Part shown: positions 51,155 through 64,000 of the stretch, in pieces
How positions within the stretch are numbered: position 1 is the stretch's first letter
Layout: each line of letters starts with the position of its first letter
Source: Heliopora coerulea
Lineage: Eukaryota > Cnidaria > Anthozoa > Scleralcyonacea > Helioporidae
DNA length: 64,000 nt
Reading direction: 5' to 3'
Assembly: GCA_030142905.1 (NCBI GenBank)
Contig: JASJOG010000015.1
Location: 1,679,001-1,743,000 of the forward strand
Translations under genes and position numbers: made by a program
The notes under the pieces: model-generated
The model's database searches: none
What the model saw: only the letters and a program-made list of their open reading frames with translations
Told to the model about the DNA's origin: nothing

Positions 51155-54100
51155 GATAATTATTTACGTTTCCCGAGTTTACCTGCTCCTCCTCTAATTT
51201 GCCGACGTCCAGCGCTATAGGCGAGCAGAGTGTAATTGCACACTACAAAGGGCTTCGTCCAGACTAAACGAACGCTTGAGTTTACATTAACTTCCTCGCT
51301 GACACCAGGGGACCGACAATCAATGACAATTAGACAGATTCTTTGTACGATTTTGACATGTGACCCGGAGACATGATTGGCTGTCGCGATAATGTGTTGA
51401 CACTTTTGACAGTTGCTACAAATTATCAAATTGGATCTGTCCTGTCACAAGCACTTATTTTTGCGGAGTGTCCTCATTTGTGTGAACTGTTAAGTACAAC
51501 ACCTTTTCAATACAAGCCCATTAAAACACTAGCTTTATTTCTTAATTGTCTTTCCTGAACGATCAACAGTCATCAGGGCAAAAACACGGATGCAAGACAC
51601 CTTTCTTCGCGTAAAACAGAATGTAAAATCTATTTTATAAATAAACGAAGAGAAGAAAAAAAAACCCTTCAATTTTTGCATGCCTCGGACGTCAAGAAGA
51701 TTTGTACTCCAAAAAGGACATCAGAAAAGCTTGACAGGGGAATTTACGATCGTGGTTTGTTCTTCTGGGGATGTAAGTGATAAAACGTGCGATTTTGTTG
51801 GCAGAGAATTCAAATTTCTTCTGACGCTTATAAACCAATATCAGTGCTCACGAAGTGTCATCTATTACCAGCCCACACAGTTTCCTTCACTTGTGAGGAA
51901 CAAAAACACCAAGAACAATTGAAATCCTGTCGTTAAGCATATGGAAACAGATGAAGGAAATACGCTTAAAGGACATCACGAAGCAGCCTGAAATCAAAGG
52001 CTTTTTGATGAGCGAAAAACCGGCGTAAAAAACGCATGCTTCGCCTTTTTCCTAAACATTGGTTAATTGCTGGCATTATAAATCCGCTTTGACATTCCTC
52101 TGAGAACCAATGATTTATGGAAAGATAACAGAAACGAGATAAAAGCTGCAACTTTCTGCTTTCTACTTCCTTCGCCACATTTCGTTGTTTGTTTTTCTGA
52201 TGCTACGGGGGGTTGGAGAAGATGTTTGCGGAAGCTTTCTAAAGAACAGCATATTGCTTCATGAGATTTTCTTATTAAGAGTATTAGTGCAAAATGAGCG
52301 CCTCATTAGCTGAGAGACAGCATACATTGTTTTCGCACAGGATTTTCTGTAAAACTCTTTGGGGGTTTTAACGATCTTATCCCAGTCACTGCGTCGCCAT
52401 CTTGAATACTGATCTTGACACTTTGGACCAGATAAAGGCGATTAGAGTGAAGTTAAGATTTTGACCAGGCGATGACTTTGAAAGGAAATACAGTAGATAC
52501 GGAGAGAAGAGAAAAAACAAAGTCGAACTTAGCGTTTTACGTAAGGGAAAACTGAAACAAAGTAAGTGAAGGAAGTATTCCTCATGTTGAATGCACGGAC
52601 AGGTGTGTGTTGAAAGAAAAGATGTTAGGCCATGCTTTGTTGTCGGAAGTTTAAAATATTCTGCAGCTTCGTGGTGCTTTCGTTCGCCCGTGGAGGTCCC
52701 AAACGCTTCGTCTGAAATCTCGCCAATTGCTCGGGCTTAAATTGTCTCTTTCCTGTCTTAAATTAAACGAAGAGGTTTTATCGAAATCTCTTTGAAGTTT
52801 GTCATTGTATTGCTACTTGTAGCGCGATCAGACTTTTCACTTATCAACACCGGCCATTTCACTTGTCGAAGGTATTCATGGAATAAGTGCGGGACGTTGC
52901 AAGTACTCAGTTTTCTAGATGCTGCCGCGTATAAATGCGACTCATTCACTACTCTAGTTCGATGGGCAACAAAACACACCACACGGAACGCAGGTTTTTG
53001 CTCACGAAGGAAGGATTTTACAGTAATCACGAAGGCCGTGAACAAAACAAACAAGCCACGTATGTCACTCAAATATTGTTTTTTTATAGTCTTTTTATTC
53101 AAATCGTTTTTTTTTCCAATCAGGAAAATTTAATATTTGATCAGTAGTCCTTCTCGTGTTTGCCAAAGCACACCATTTGTGTACAAAACTTGCTCACAGT
53201 TATTTACTATTCTAATAACATTCTCCCTTCAACGTGTTTTGTCGAGTTTATCAGCCAAATTGCGCGTCGAAACGAAACACCGGTCCTTGTTATGTGTTGA
53301 ATTCATTGCAGTGGGCCTGAAATGGGCAATTCTGTATTTCCTATCCCACAAACGGCAGTCCTATATTGCATTCATCCTGAGACTTTAAAAGTCAGCTGCA
53401 GACTGACTGCTTATATTGACTTGTGATGCCTTTTAACGTCTACGAGAATTGGCTGGCAAAAGATTTGTCATTTCATCAAAGGTCCTCGATTTAGTACAGT
53501 ATACAATCTCGAAATGTCAGTTAACGTGATAGAAATTATATAAAATAAAGGTTCTCCTCCATTTGTTTATAAAAGCCAACGTCGTATTTTTTTATTACTT
53601 CCTTTGGTGTACATCTTTGCGTATTATGGTTTCACTATAGTGAACAGCAAAAGCTGTCCTGATGGTACGATGCGCTCGTCTTCGCTCTATATACGCAGGC
53701 ATACAACAAAACTAGAATTTCGACCAATGGTTTCTTATCTTTGGCGTGCATATTGTATGTTTCGCGTCACATGCTTTTAGCAGTGTGATATTCGCATGGC
53801 GAGAGCAATTTGCGCTCGATTCGTCTTTGGCAATACATACGTAAAACATCGAACGGCTTGATTTAGCTTTGGTCCAATTTCCTTCTCCCGTGTTTTAAAT
53901 TACTGTTACTACTTCGTTATCTCTACAACGAAGCTCTCAGAAAGGGGCAGGACCATCAAAATAATGTTATCTTTCAAATGATAACCAAGATAGTCTCAAG
54001 ATAAGGAGAGAATCTTTTTGTGGCAGATGTAAACCTTGAAGACCTTGGCATAGGAAATCCATGCTAGTTCTTTCGTTGAAAACGGTTTTTTCAACAGGTG

Positions 54101-57100
54101 TTCAATTTTCCCAGCTTCCTTTCGACCCTCGCTTTTGCTGTATGGTAAATATTCCCGAAAACACAATGTTCTTTCTTGCTTACAAAATTGTTCATTGTTT
54201 GTTCAAGTAATGGGGAGGCGGAGTTTGCTCCTCGTAACATGTCATCTTGTCGTGTTTCTTATCTTTCAGCACATTCAACCAAACTGCACGAGATATGCCA
54301 CAACTCCATTTTTCGACAGAATTCAGTTGGCTAACCGGGGTTGGTGTTCTCGCTTGATATATCGAAAACCAATTCTAGCGTTACCGTACCCTGATCACCT
54401 ATTTTTTACCATTGCAAACGATCACACATCATACCGAAGAAGCGTGTGAAACTATAAATCTTGAACGAACCAGTGGCTGTGATATTTTTTATTATTATAA
54501 TTTTTTTTCCCGAGTTGCTCCTCTTGAGTTTCACCGAACTCTTTTCCTTTGAGTTCTCAAGGAGGTGTTATCATTTATTTTTCAAGCTCTTCCGTCCTAG
54601 GATTGGGTTCATTCTGCTCACTCACTTTGAGTCGTTTGTTTATAGACTTCGTCAAAGTCAGGCCAATCTAGCTGTCGTCATTCTTTCCGTCGTTTCGCAA
54701 ATTATCATGCATTAGTTCGCATCGGTGCCAAATCAGGACAGAATGTAACAGGGCCAGTTTGACGTTAAGAATAATTCCGCAAAGCTTATCATCAAACCAT
54801 GTTTACTACAGTACGATAGCAGAGGTAAAATGTTTGTTGGCGAGATCGAACAACACGTTGTCCAAAGGCCAAAGCCCGGATCTTCTTCACTCAAGAGTTC
54901 ACTCAACATAACACAAAGTCAACAAAGAAATATCTTCAAAATTGTTTTCATTTGATATACTACAATGGCAGCTCTCAAACCTTAATGTTTTACAATCTTA
55001 ATTGCTCCTACATGATTCCATTCTTAAACTTTCCCCCCATTGCTTCGCCTCTCTACTATAATTTCGCGTACTTTGGGTTCCAATTTTTTTCATGTCAATT
55101 AATATTCATGTATTTAAAACCGTGTTGAACACCTCTGATCACTATAGGTTGCTATTAATGATGTACTCGAGTTGAAAACATCTGGGTATTTTTACTACTC
55201 AAAACACTCCTAGTTCAATTCCTTTATGTGCTTAGGCTCGAGCTTTGGTGTTCTTCAGGCTCGAGTCAGACTTCGAATTTTTCAGGAGTCGAACCTGATG
55301 CTGACAAACCAAGACAAAAGCCCTTTCTCATTTGCATTACGCTTGAAACTTGAAAAGCTCAACGTCTGATCGGAGCCTTGTTTTATAAAACCCTTTTGTT
55401 GTCCCAAGTTGCCCTCCAGGATGTATTTCAAACATATCTTTCAAACATGCTCAAAAGCTCGACACACAATGCTTGGTCACTTGTTTCGTTGTCAAGCACA
55501 AAGAGTTTCCGATCATAAACGATGGAGCCCAAATTGCCTAATAAATCAAAGGTTACAGTCATTAACGAGTCTTTGTAATTGGTCTCGCACAAAAACAATA
55601 CTTGAAGCAGAACGAAACGTTCAATATCTGTATATTGGACTTAACAAAATCGGTGAAAAACATATCGATGCCTTTCTAGACGTCTGAACCTTCATTACCT
55701 TATCGTCCGTCAAATACTTTGTACAACTTTCAGTGTTTTAAAACTACAGTCAATTCCTTTACGTTGTAGTGCACATGATGTATATCTCGTGTGATTTATT
55801 CAAGGCTCCTTATGCAATCAAAGACTCTTTATGTGTGTTTACCCCGTATCCTTTTTTCCTGCCAACTCTCGAAGATCTTTGTCACCACTCCATTATCCTC
55901 GGACGTGAACATTTTGTTTGAGCCTAAACACCCCATTGCCCATTCCAAAACCGTAGACTGGAGTAAAATTCTCAAGTGATATTGCTTGGGTAATTTGAAC
56001 CCCACGAGGTCTCACGAAAAAGTACTTAGAACACACTTATCTCGTTCCGCCCCTATTTTGCCTTGTTTGTGTCTGTTATGGAAGGGGCTATTAAACGGAA
56101 ATTTCGTTTGGCGTAGAAAACCACGCACCCACAAGAAGCTACAAGTCTAAACAGTTTATACCTTACGAGCGTAAGGCAAGTTGGGTTTGCATGATTTCAC
56201 ACTAGGTTTCGGAGCGCGTGAATCTGGTTGTGGAAAGGTAAATTCTCCTCGGAAAGATATTTTCAACGGCATATCTCTAGAAATATACGCCTCCCAAAGA
56301 TGGTGTGACTTTACCGCGCGGACATTTCCGGGCGCCCTCCTCACGAAATCATCAAGTAAACGATTTCTCTAAACACCTTAACACAAGAGGGATTCTTTTA
56401 CCCTCATGTTTTTCAGAAGAGGGACACTACAATCACTTGAGATCAGCTAGTCTCCCAAACGTTGCTAAAATGGCTTACTTCTGGTTTATCTCACGGATAA
56501 TTTGACAACCACGCAACGTCTTGTCACTCACGATGTTACACTTGGCACAACTAGTCATTATCGTACCACGGCACCCATTTATTCTCTTCAAACTCCTTGG
56601 GATTTCTTTTTATAGCGGAATCCGTTCGATGCGTTTACAAACAACCGCTTGTGGTTTAATAAGGCAATTGGCTTTAGAATTATAATTTACAGATTACGTG
56701 AAAGTTTCCGCGTACCCGAAAATCAAGAGCTCTCTTTAAATTTACGGCTTGACTTTTGTAGGATTGACTAATTGTTTACGGCTTACAATTTAAGAGTGGT
56801 TTCAGTACACACAAACTATGTCGCAGCTGTTATTTTGACCAACCAGTTGGGCGTCGGATTTAAAGAATCAACGTAACGCGACTGCCAAAGATTAACTAAA
56901 ACCGCACCCAGACTGACATTACATGACATCAGTCTATTTCTTACCTAACATACCAGTGAACCCGTATGTAAATTTTTTTCGTTGTTCAGTTTAATCTTCA
57001 GTGTAACAAGCGAAAACCGTTAACACTTCCCCGACGTAAAGAGCTCCTAAAGATTTGGAAAGTGGCGTCTTCCTATTTGGACAAGAGCACCAATTCCTTC

Positions 57101-59490
57101 TGACCTCAACGCCGAAAGGTATATGGCGCGAGTCGAGGGCTCGAGGAGGCTAAGATGTGCTCTGATATTTCCTATTGCGCTGAAAGGATGTGCTTGTATT
57201 TACAAGCTGTAATCTGAAGGGTCTTATAGGTATCTTAGCGGTAAACGATGTATTCAAATGGTTGCAAAGGAAGAGCGAGTGGTAAACTTCTTGGACGTGG
57301 GAATCTGGTTTCTGTCACCCAGTCGTGTTTCTATTTCGTCTCGACCAAACTAATCCATCTTTCTCTGGCTGCCGTGACATTCACCAGACCTGACAAGCAA
57401 AAGCATTTTTTTAATTTGGAGAGAAAGCCACGCGATCTATTTCACGAGCTTCCTTGCCTCGTTTATCAACACTTGCTATAAATACGGCCAAAACTGTGAC
57501 CTTAGCTAGCCCTGACGTCAACTAAAATCATCCATTTGGATGGATTATAAACACCTGATTCGTCTCGAGGAATTTCCGGATTTGGTATTGGTTTTCAAAA
57601 GCACTTGGTCACGAAATATTTAAAAACTTTACTCTGCTGAAGTTATATAGGTTACCATAGCCATCAATGGACCTGGCACTAAAGAACGCTTTATTCATGC
57701 CTAACTACATTTCCATGCCAACATGTCAAAGAACACTTCGATAACAAATCTCTTAGTTTCCTAAGAAATAGCGAAAATTCCTAAGACAGCATCATGATTG
57801 ATATTCTTCCCATTTTTACTGCAGTCAACTCGACTGCTTTCATACACTTCAATTTTACGACCTCACATTTTCGGTTCATATCTGTTCGCTAAAGTTGCGC
57901 AGCAGGTAGAAAAACGATGCACATTTAAGAACCTTTTGTTTGGCTGAGAGTGCATGCCAAAGGCTGTTATCTCTATGTGACACAGCTTCCGGTCATTGTG
58001 ACGGCCAGCTCAAACTTTTATCTCTAAAATAAACCTATCCTTTTTGTATAAGGCAACGGACGAATTCTTCCCAACGAAAACAGCTGGATGATTTTTGTGC
58101 TCTCGAGCAACCTAACTCAGCACGTATGATGCCCTCGTAATTACTGCTTTGCAGAGCTCCGCCTTCACCAGCAGTCTTTGTCCACTTCGTCGATTTTCTG
58201 ATGAGCTATGAAATGACTATGCAGATACCATATCCTAAAGATGGTGTACTATGAGCGCTACCAAAATATCAAGTGACTGTTTTGGTTGACACAAGACACC
58301 GTATCGAATTCAGTATAACCCATGTGTGTTCTTTTAGTCTTTCGAAATTTGTCTACGTCTATAACTTCCGGATTAGAGGTTCCGTTATCGACGTCGCTGA
58401 AAGAAACAGCCCGTTTGTCCGAGCGAAATTTCCCCAGAACACTTGAACCATGCCAGAGATTGGTTGCTGTTTGTGGTGTATGTCTTTATATCACCCATGT
58501 ACCATCCATGTTTCATATCTTGTCTGCCGTTTTTTTTCATTTGACGTCAACATTGCAATAAATCTGCATGTGGTCATAAAGTGCGTCCCATGTGACTTTG
58601 TTGATAAAAAAAAGTGTACTTCGACAATTTCTGCAAAACATAATCTATAGGGAAATCAGCTGAAAATATGGTGTAGCTGTTGGGAAACTGTGGGACAGAA
58701 ATCATAATATGCGTCAGAAGTGACGGATTGTTTGAAAACTGCATTTCTTGTGGATATTCTGACCGTAGAAGCATTTATCCATGCTTAAAACCATCCGATT
58801 TTTATGGACTGAGATGTTCCACAAACCTGTGCACAAACCGCGCAATGATAATCTATTTAACAGCATTTAGCATTTTGGAAGTCATCTTAACTTTTTAGAT
58901 TTAAATTTATCTAGTAAATTATCCAGCTTTGGTATTCTTCATGCTCCGCTCCAGCACTTGCGTTCAGTGAAATTAGCACGCTAACGTTGTCTATTTGCAA
59001 AAGATCCATTCTGAAATGTTAGTTGGGTTACTGTGGAACATGACGTCTCATTCCAGACGATGCTGACGCAATCCAGGCTGCGCACTTGAGGCCATGATTC
59101 ACTCTAATTTATTTTCAAACAGCAAACTGCTGCCGGGAATTAGTACGGAGTAACGAAGGATAGACACCAAGGATAATCTCTGAATTGTATTCTTTGTCAG
59201 GCGAGCCCGAGCACTTTAAAAATTTCCCCTCGAGATTTTAAAAAGAGCTCATAGACTACACCTGTGGCCATCAGCGTTGGATGAAGTGCTTATAGACAGA
59301 AAGGCAAACCTTGTTTAAAGTGTTTGAAGTCCTCTTTTTTAGTGATGAATGGGTATACCAAGACTGAGGGCGAAGTGCCAGCAAGCCCGGAAGACTAAAT
59401 GGCTAATAATCTTTGTCTCCCAAACTAGTTGACAAGTTTAGCATTTCTTTCCATTGCTGATGATTGAGGCGCAACTATTTTTAATGTAGT

Positions 59491-59623
59491 CGACCAAGAA
59501 ATATACTCCGATATCTTGTAAACTCAATATTTGAGCTATCAGACAAGACGCGATTTGTTTCGTCTTGTCTGATAGCTCAAATATTGAGTTTACAAGATGG
59601 TATTCATCGAAGTATGTTTCTCG
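59491..59623. repeat. 38-bp perfect hairpin with imperfect outer arms
   Basis: 59513-59550 is the exact reverse complement of 59561-59598, with a 10-nt loop (CGATTTGTTT). Pairing continues outside with mismatches and a 6-nt insertion: AGAAATATACTCCGAT on the left against the complement AGAAACATACTTCGAT on the right. It could be a small-RNA precursor, a terminal hairpin of a transposon, or a recent inverted duplication. Confidence 0.9.
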
Positions 59624-62600
59624 CTCTACTTTTTTAAGTTATCGGGTGGTAATGGGTCTTTTTTTATTTACTTTTAATGCGCCTGGCACTTTTTTTCATA
59701 ATTTTTCTGCACTGCTTAACAAGGCACTATTGACTTGTAAGAAGTTTGTGTGTATCACGCTATGCAGTGTCTTGTTTTCACAGATTTCTTCTTGCGTTTA
59801 CATTATATCCTGCCCAAAAGATCAACTGCTGAGATTTCGTTTTCCTAGATTGTCCTTTTCTCACATGTAAATACTATTAAGGAAAGAACTCACGCGAAGA
59901 GTGGGTAAGTAACTCAGATAAACAACTGGCGAACTCAGTATTTCTTGAGTTGGTCTATTTGCTCGAGACTATACAAGATACACATTTCCACGTGCCTGCT
60001 CAGACCAGGTTAGAGTTTTCGTTGGAATTACTCGTTCAATGGTAAGTGACCCAACCCTGCTACTTCACATTAGGAGCAAACCCTTCACGTAAAAAGCTCC
60101 ATGAAACTGTTAATTTAGAGACTCAGGCCAAGATCAAGTCAGACTAAATTCGTCGGACAGAGAAACTAGGTTTATAAGCCATTACTCTACATTGTTCTAT
60201 TAAATCTGTAATCAATTCCCTGCTCTAGCGACACACACCTTATTATTAATTGTACAAACAGTGTTGCTGGCACATCGTCAGCGCGGACACTTTCTTCGGT
60301 CTCTGTTCAGTTTGTTTCTTTGGAAGTTATTGATATTCATATTTTATCGCTGTGAACAGCCATAAATAGAATTTCTTGACAGATCTCACTGAATTTTTAA
60401 GAGTGTAAATTAATACTGCTCAACAGTAACTGACGGCACCTTTATAGAGACAAAAAGCTGCTGGTAATTTGGGGTTCAAAATGGCAACAACGAAAAAAGG
60501 ACCTCAGGAAAAATCTTACAAATTTTCAGTCAATAATATAAGAATAGGATAATCTGCGCAGACAATGTTACCGTCTGACGCAGGGCCTTTGCTCAAAACG
60601 TTAGAATTCTTTACGATCAGTAACGACAGTTACCAACCTTCAAAATTCTTACAAATTTTCAACCTGATTGATAATCAACCTGAGAGCGATAATAAGTCAG
60701 GCCTTTTTTCTGTCACTTGTGTGAGGGCAGTATAACTGGACATCAACGGGAAATATTAAAACTGTGTATATTCTTGTCAAAAATCTTGCTGCAGAGACTG
60801 TCGTGAGCTTACTGCATACACCAGGATGACAATCGCAACAAACAAAATCTCGCGTACGTGTAAACGGTCTTTTAACTTCTTATCTCGGTTGGAGTTGTGG
60901 AAGATTTGTCCTAACAACTGCTTTGTGCATGTTGTGTAAACATGATGAGGGTCGCTGTTGATGTTACTACTCAACTCATTTCTGGATCTTTAAGTAGTTT
61001 GCAATCGTGTGAGAATGCATTATATAAAATACTTGGATCTTCTACTTTTTGTGTTTGCTCCTTTGCCCCAGGCATTTTCAGTTTTAGTGAAGTAACTGTA
61101 TTCTGCCTTAGAAAACCGGCAATTAATCACTTAACGTCTTCCTCGTTTGACCACGGCACACAATAAACCCTTCCCGCATTAAAGTTTAGAGTTGTTTATC
61201 AACTCAAAATTAGCCAATACCACAATTTAAATCGAATTGAACTTTAATGACATGTTTGTCCTTTTTATTACGTTGTCATTGACAGGTGCTATTCTCGCAC
61301 AATGTTCTTCTAACCTACTCGAGATAACATGATTGGGATACGAATTAAACTTTCCTCGTTATTTCTTTTTTTTATTTTAAATTTTTTGTTTTGTTTTTTC
61401 TGTTGCTGTTGTTGTTTTCCCGAAAGACAAATGTTTTGATGCAGGACCGAAACCTCGCAAGAAAGCATATCTTCTAATATCGCGCATCACGCGTCATAGT
61501 ACATGCCGTTTCGATGTTCACGCGCGGGCCAACGACTGACACCTTTTGTCTTCTTTCAACATTACAGACTGCATGTCTCTGAAGTGTATTATTAACACGG
61601 GAGTCGGTTTGTGGTATAAAGCTTAATGGTTACTGTCGGCCGTCATTAGTTTATCTTTGCATGTGAATGGACGTCTGGAATCTGTAACTCAAATAGTTTG
61701 TGGTCCACGCGTTCCACCAGCGTCAAGAACTAACGTGTAGTTGTGAATTGAGGTCTTCAAAAGTAGACAAACGATTGCGCCAAGATAAACTGAAAAACAT
61801 GAATCATTGCCAAGGAAATCTCTTCAATAAGCTTTTCAGAAAGCCTTCCTTCCTTCCTCACAAAAAATCTTCCGTCTTGCTGGGTGATACAGAAATGACA
61901 CAGGCTTTTTCAAGACTAAGATTATTTTTCCCAACCGAGACGTCTCTACTTGAGTAAAATCACCAGGCGATATACTAAGTCGGGAAAGAATCAGTTGAGA
62001 TAATATTTAAATGTCTCCTCGCCGACACGTCTTCCCTTGACGAGTAAAGTCGACTGGCGTTAGCGAGGGTAAAAGGTTAGTCACACTCCCGCGGACAATT
62101 GTTAAGGGGCTCGACACTAACACATCTTTTTAACCTCGAGAGTTCATTGATGTAGTCATAAATCGGGGCGGAAAAGCTTAAAACAGACCGTTTTTGTAAA
62201 CGGCTTGCAGTTGTACTATCTGCATCGACCAGTTCGTGAAGTCTTTCACTATAGCTCTTGTGTCCATGTATGCCCTTGACGTAACATTGGTGTTGCACAA
62301 GACAAATATGGACAGCGAAGGAACAAAGTTGCCCTCAAAAAATTACGTTTGGGGTATGAACAGTTCGTGAATTGTTTTTACTAAAATTCTACCCGGATAC
62401 CGTAAGTTTAATAGTTTTGTCAAAAATCATTTCCCGTGACGTCGCCTGCAGGAAAAGCAAACTTAATCACAAACATCACGAGCTCAAGAATGAACGAAAG
62501 ATTTCCTACAGTTCTCCAATAGACAATGGCTTGATGTTTGCCCAGCGGCATAATTATTAATTCCTGTCTGAACAACACTTCAAGAGGAATATTTAATCTT

Positions 62601-63321
62601 CGGAACATCTTTGTTGGGAGAGCAGCTTATGTGGACGAGGACAAAAAAGACTTTGTTTAGTATCTGAGCTTGTATTCTTAGTCATTATCTCAACATTCTC
62701 CAAATATCGACCCAGAATTTTAGAACTTTCGTGAAGTTTTCCGCTTTAAAAATTGCATAGGATGGGTGAACTTAAATCTCAAAAGCAATAGCCACTGACG
62801 CACGCGATATTCAATTTCGTATGTAATTATGACTTCAAAAACATCTGAGTTTCGAGTGCTGAACAGACCGCTTCATGAATATCAAAACAACACGTTAGAA
62901 GGACTTCGAACTAAAGAGGAAAATTAACGTCAAAAAGCTCGTGAGGAAATTGTTCGAGAATTAGCCCTGGTGCGCGATAGTTATACAGCGGAAGGAATTT
63001 TTTACACACGCCTTATTCGTAGTTTACATACAAGTTAACACACATGTCACACTTAACACACATGCTTCAACTAAGTTCCGTGGATGAAGCTACACGTTTT
63101 TAGGAAATGTTTCTTAGATATTGCGTTATAGCTAATAAAATGTCCTGTTGACTTTCAATCTTCGTCCTGAACATCACTGCCAACTTTCAATTGAAACAAA
63201 TTTTTTTAATTCACTAACGCCAGTACAACTGGTAATCTCCCGTGTCTTTTAAAACGGTCTTCCTCGCACACTTTTAATTTTTTAATTATTTACCATGCAG
63301 CTGGCTGGCTACTCACGGATA

Positions 63322-63530
63322 CTTTTTTGGTGAGGACTTTTAAGTTACAGAGGATAAAACGTAAACCGAAAAATGTCGTCTTGAGGCTTGAGATTCTGCT
63401 TAAAACAAGACAAGACCAAAAACCGCCTTTTTTTTTCTTGTGCTGTTTTCACTTTGAATCTCATATCTCAAGATGACATTTTACGGGTTATGGTTTATCC
63501 TCTACTTCTAAGGTATGCCCTTTAAAAAAG
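63322..63530. repeat. Fold-back repeat, about 85-nt imperfect arms
   Basis: The left arm (CTTTTTTGG... AGAGGATAAAAC... TGTCGTCTTGAGGCTTGAGA) pairs with the right arm (TCTCATATCTCAAGATGACA... TTTATCCTCT... TTAAAAAAG). A pyrimidine-rich centre (CGCCTTTTTTTTTCTTG) separates the arms. Probably an old fold-back MITE. Confidence 0.75.
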
Positions 63531-64000
63531 CTTGCTGACATAAAATGAAACTGAAACTGCTTTTTTAAGTAAAGGTTCGGCCCAAAACTCATCATTGGTA
63601 CACACAAACCGTGCAAGGAACATTGTCAAGGACATTTTTCCAAAAGGTACTATCTGCTGAAAATTTCGGGAAATAAGAAATCAAGTTCCTATAATCACTA
63701 CTTTGTAAACCTAGAACGTGACTTAAAACGACATAGCGATCGAGTAAACTGCCATGCCCAATGCTGGGGATTTTTCCACTCAATATCTGCACGTAATTAT
63801 TTACATAAGAAGATAAGGATCTGCTGCTCAAAGTTCTCGAGTGTCGTCTTAAAGAATACAATTAGACAAAACTCAAAACATTTCAAAATATAGATGCTCA
63901 CATCTTGCTGCGGTGACAACATTGCGTGCAAAATTGGCTGTGAGTGAAGACGTCAACAGTAATATTTCGACTAGTTCAATGTAATTTTCAAACCCAGCAA

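Larger units (their letters stand above)
51155..64000. other. Region upstream of NK4, right end of window
   Basis: About 12.8 kb with no supported gene. Open frames stay below 115 codons and none resembles a known domain. It holds the NK4 5' region, a perfect hairpin (59513-59598) and a fold-back repeat (63322-63530). Otherwise it appears to be unique AT-rich sequence with few repeats, fewer than in the other intervals. Confidence 0.65.

Overview
This is a eukaryotic, AT-rich, intron-containing animal genome segment. It most likely comes from a cnidarian, probably an anthozoan such as a stony coral; I infer this from the very conserved homeodomains, the small number of short introns and the repeat types, and have not confirmed it. 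Four protein-coding genes can be supported; the rest is intergenic DNA rich in repeats.

Left part (1-8.8 kb, + strand): the 3' part of a SERAC1-like gene, a serine-lipase-fold protein of mitochondria-associated membranes. I could chain 13 exons whose splice phases all agree, ending in a stop at 8756. The N-terminal exons lie off the left edge or were not found. Its introns hold a tRNA-derived SINE, hairpins, a 1-kb 30-bp satellite and a 355-bp CCTT tract.

Centre and right (18.8-51.2 kb, - strand): three NK/ANTP-class homeobox genes in one orientation and nearly evenly spaced: Msx (18810-19823), an NK3/bagpipe-type gene (34075-34973) and an NK4/Nkx2.5-type gene (49573-51154). Each has two coding exons. 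In each, the single coding intron lies shortly before the homeodomain and is phase 1. This is a piece of the ancestral NK cluster (Msx, bagpipe, tinman). SERAC1 and Msx are convergent, with about 10 kb between their stops.

The 10-16 kb intergenic stretches contain no other gene I can support. They hold SINE copies, a PIF/Harbinger-like MITE with TTA duplications, long fold-back elements, the 3' end of a LINE with an inverted stub next to inverted telomere-like repeats, minisatellites, and a 38-bp perfect hairpin at 59.5 kb. Much of the unique sequence between the homeobox genes probably contains their cis-regulatory DNA. One group of NK2-class-type motifs near 45 kb is noted.
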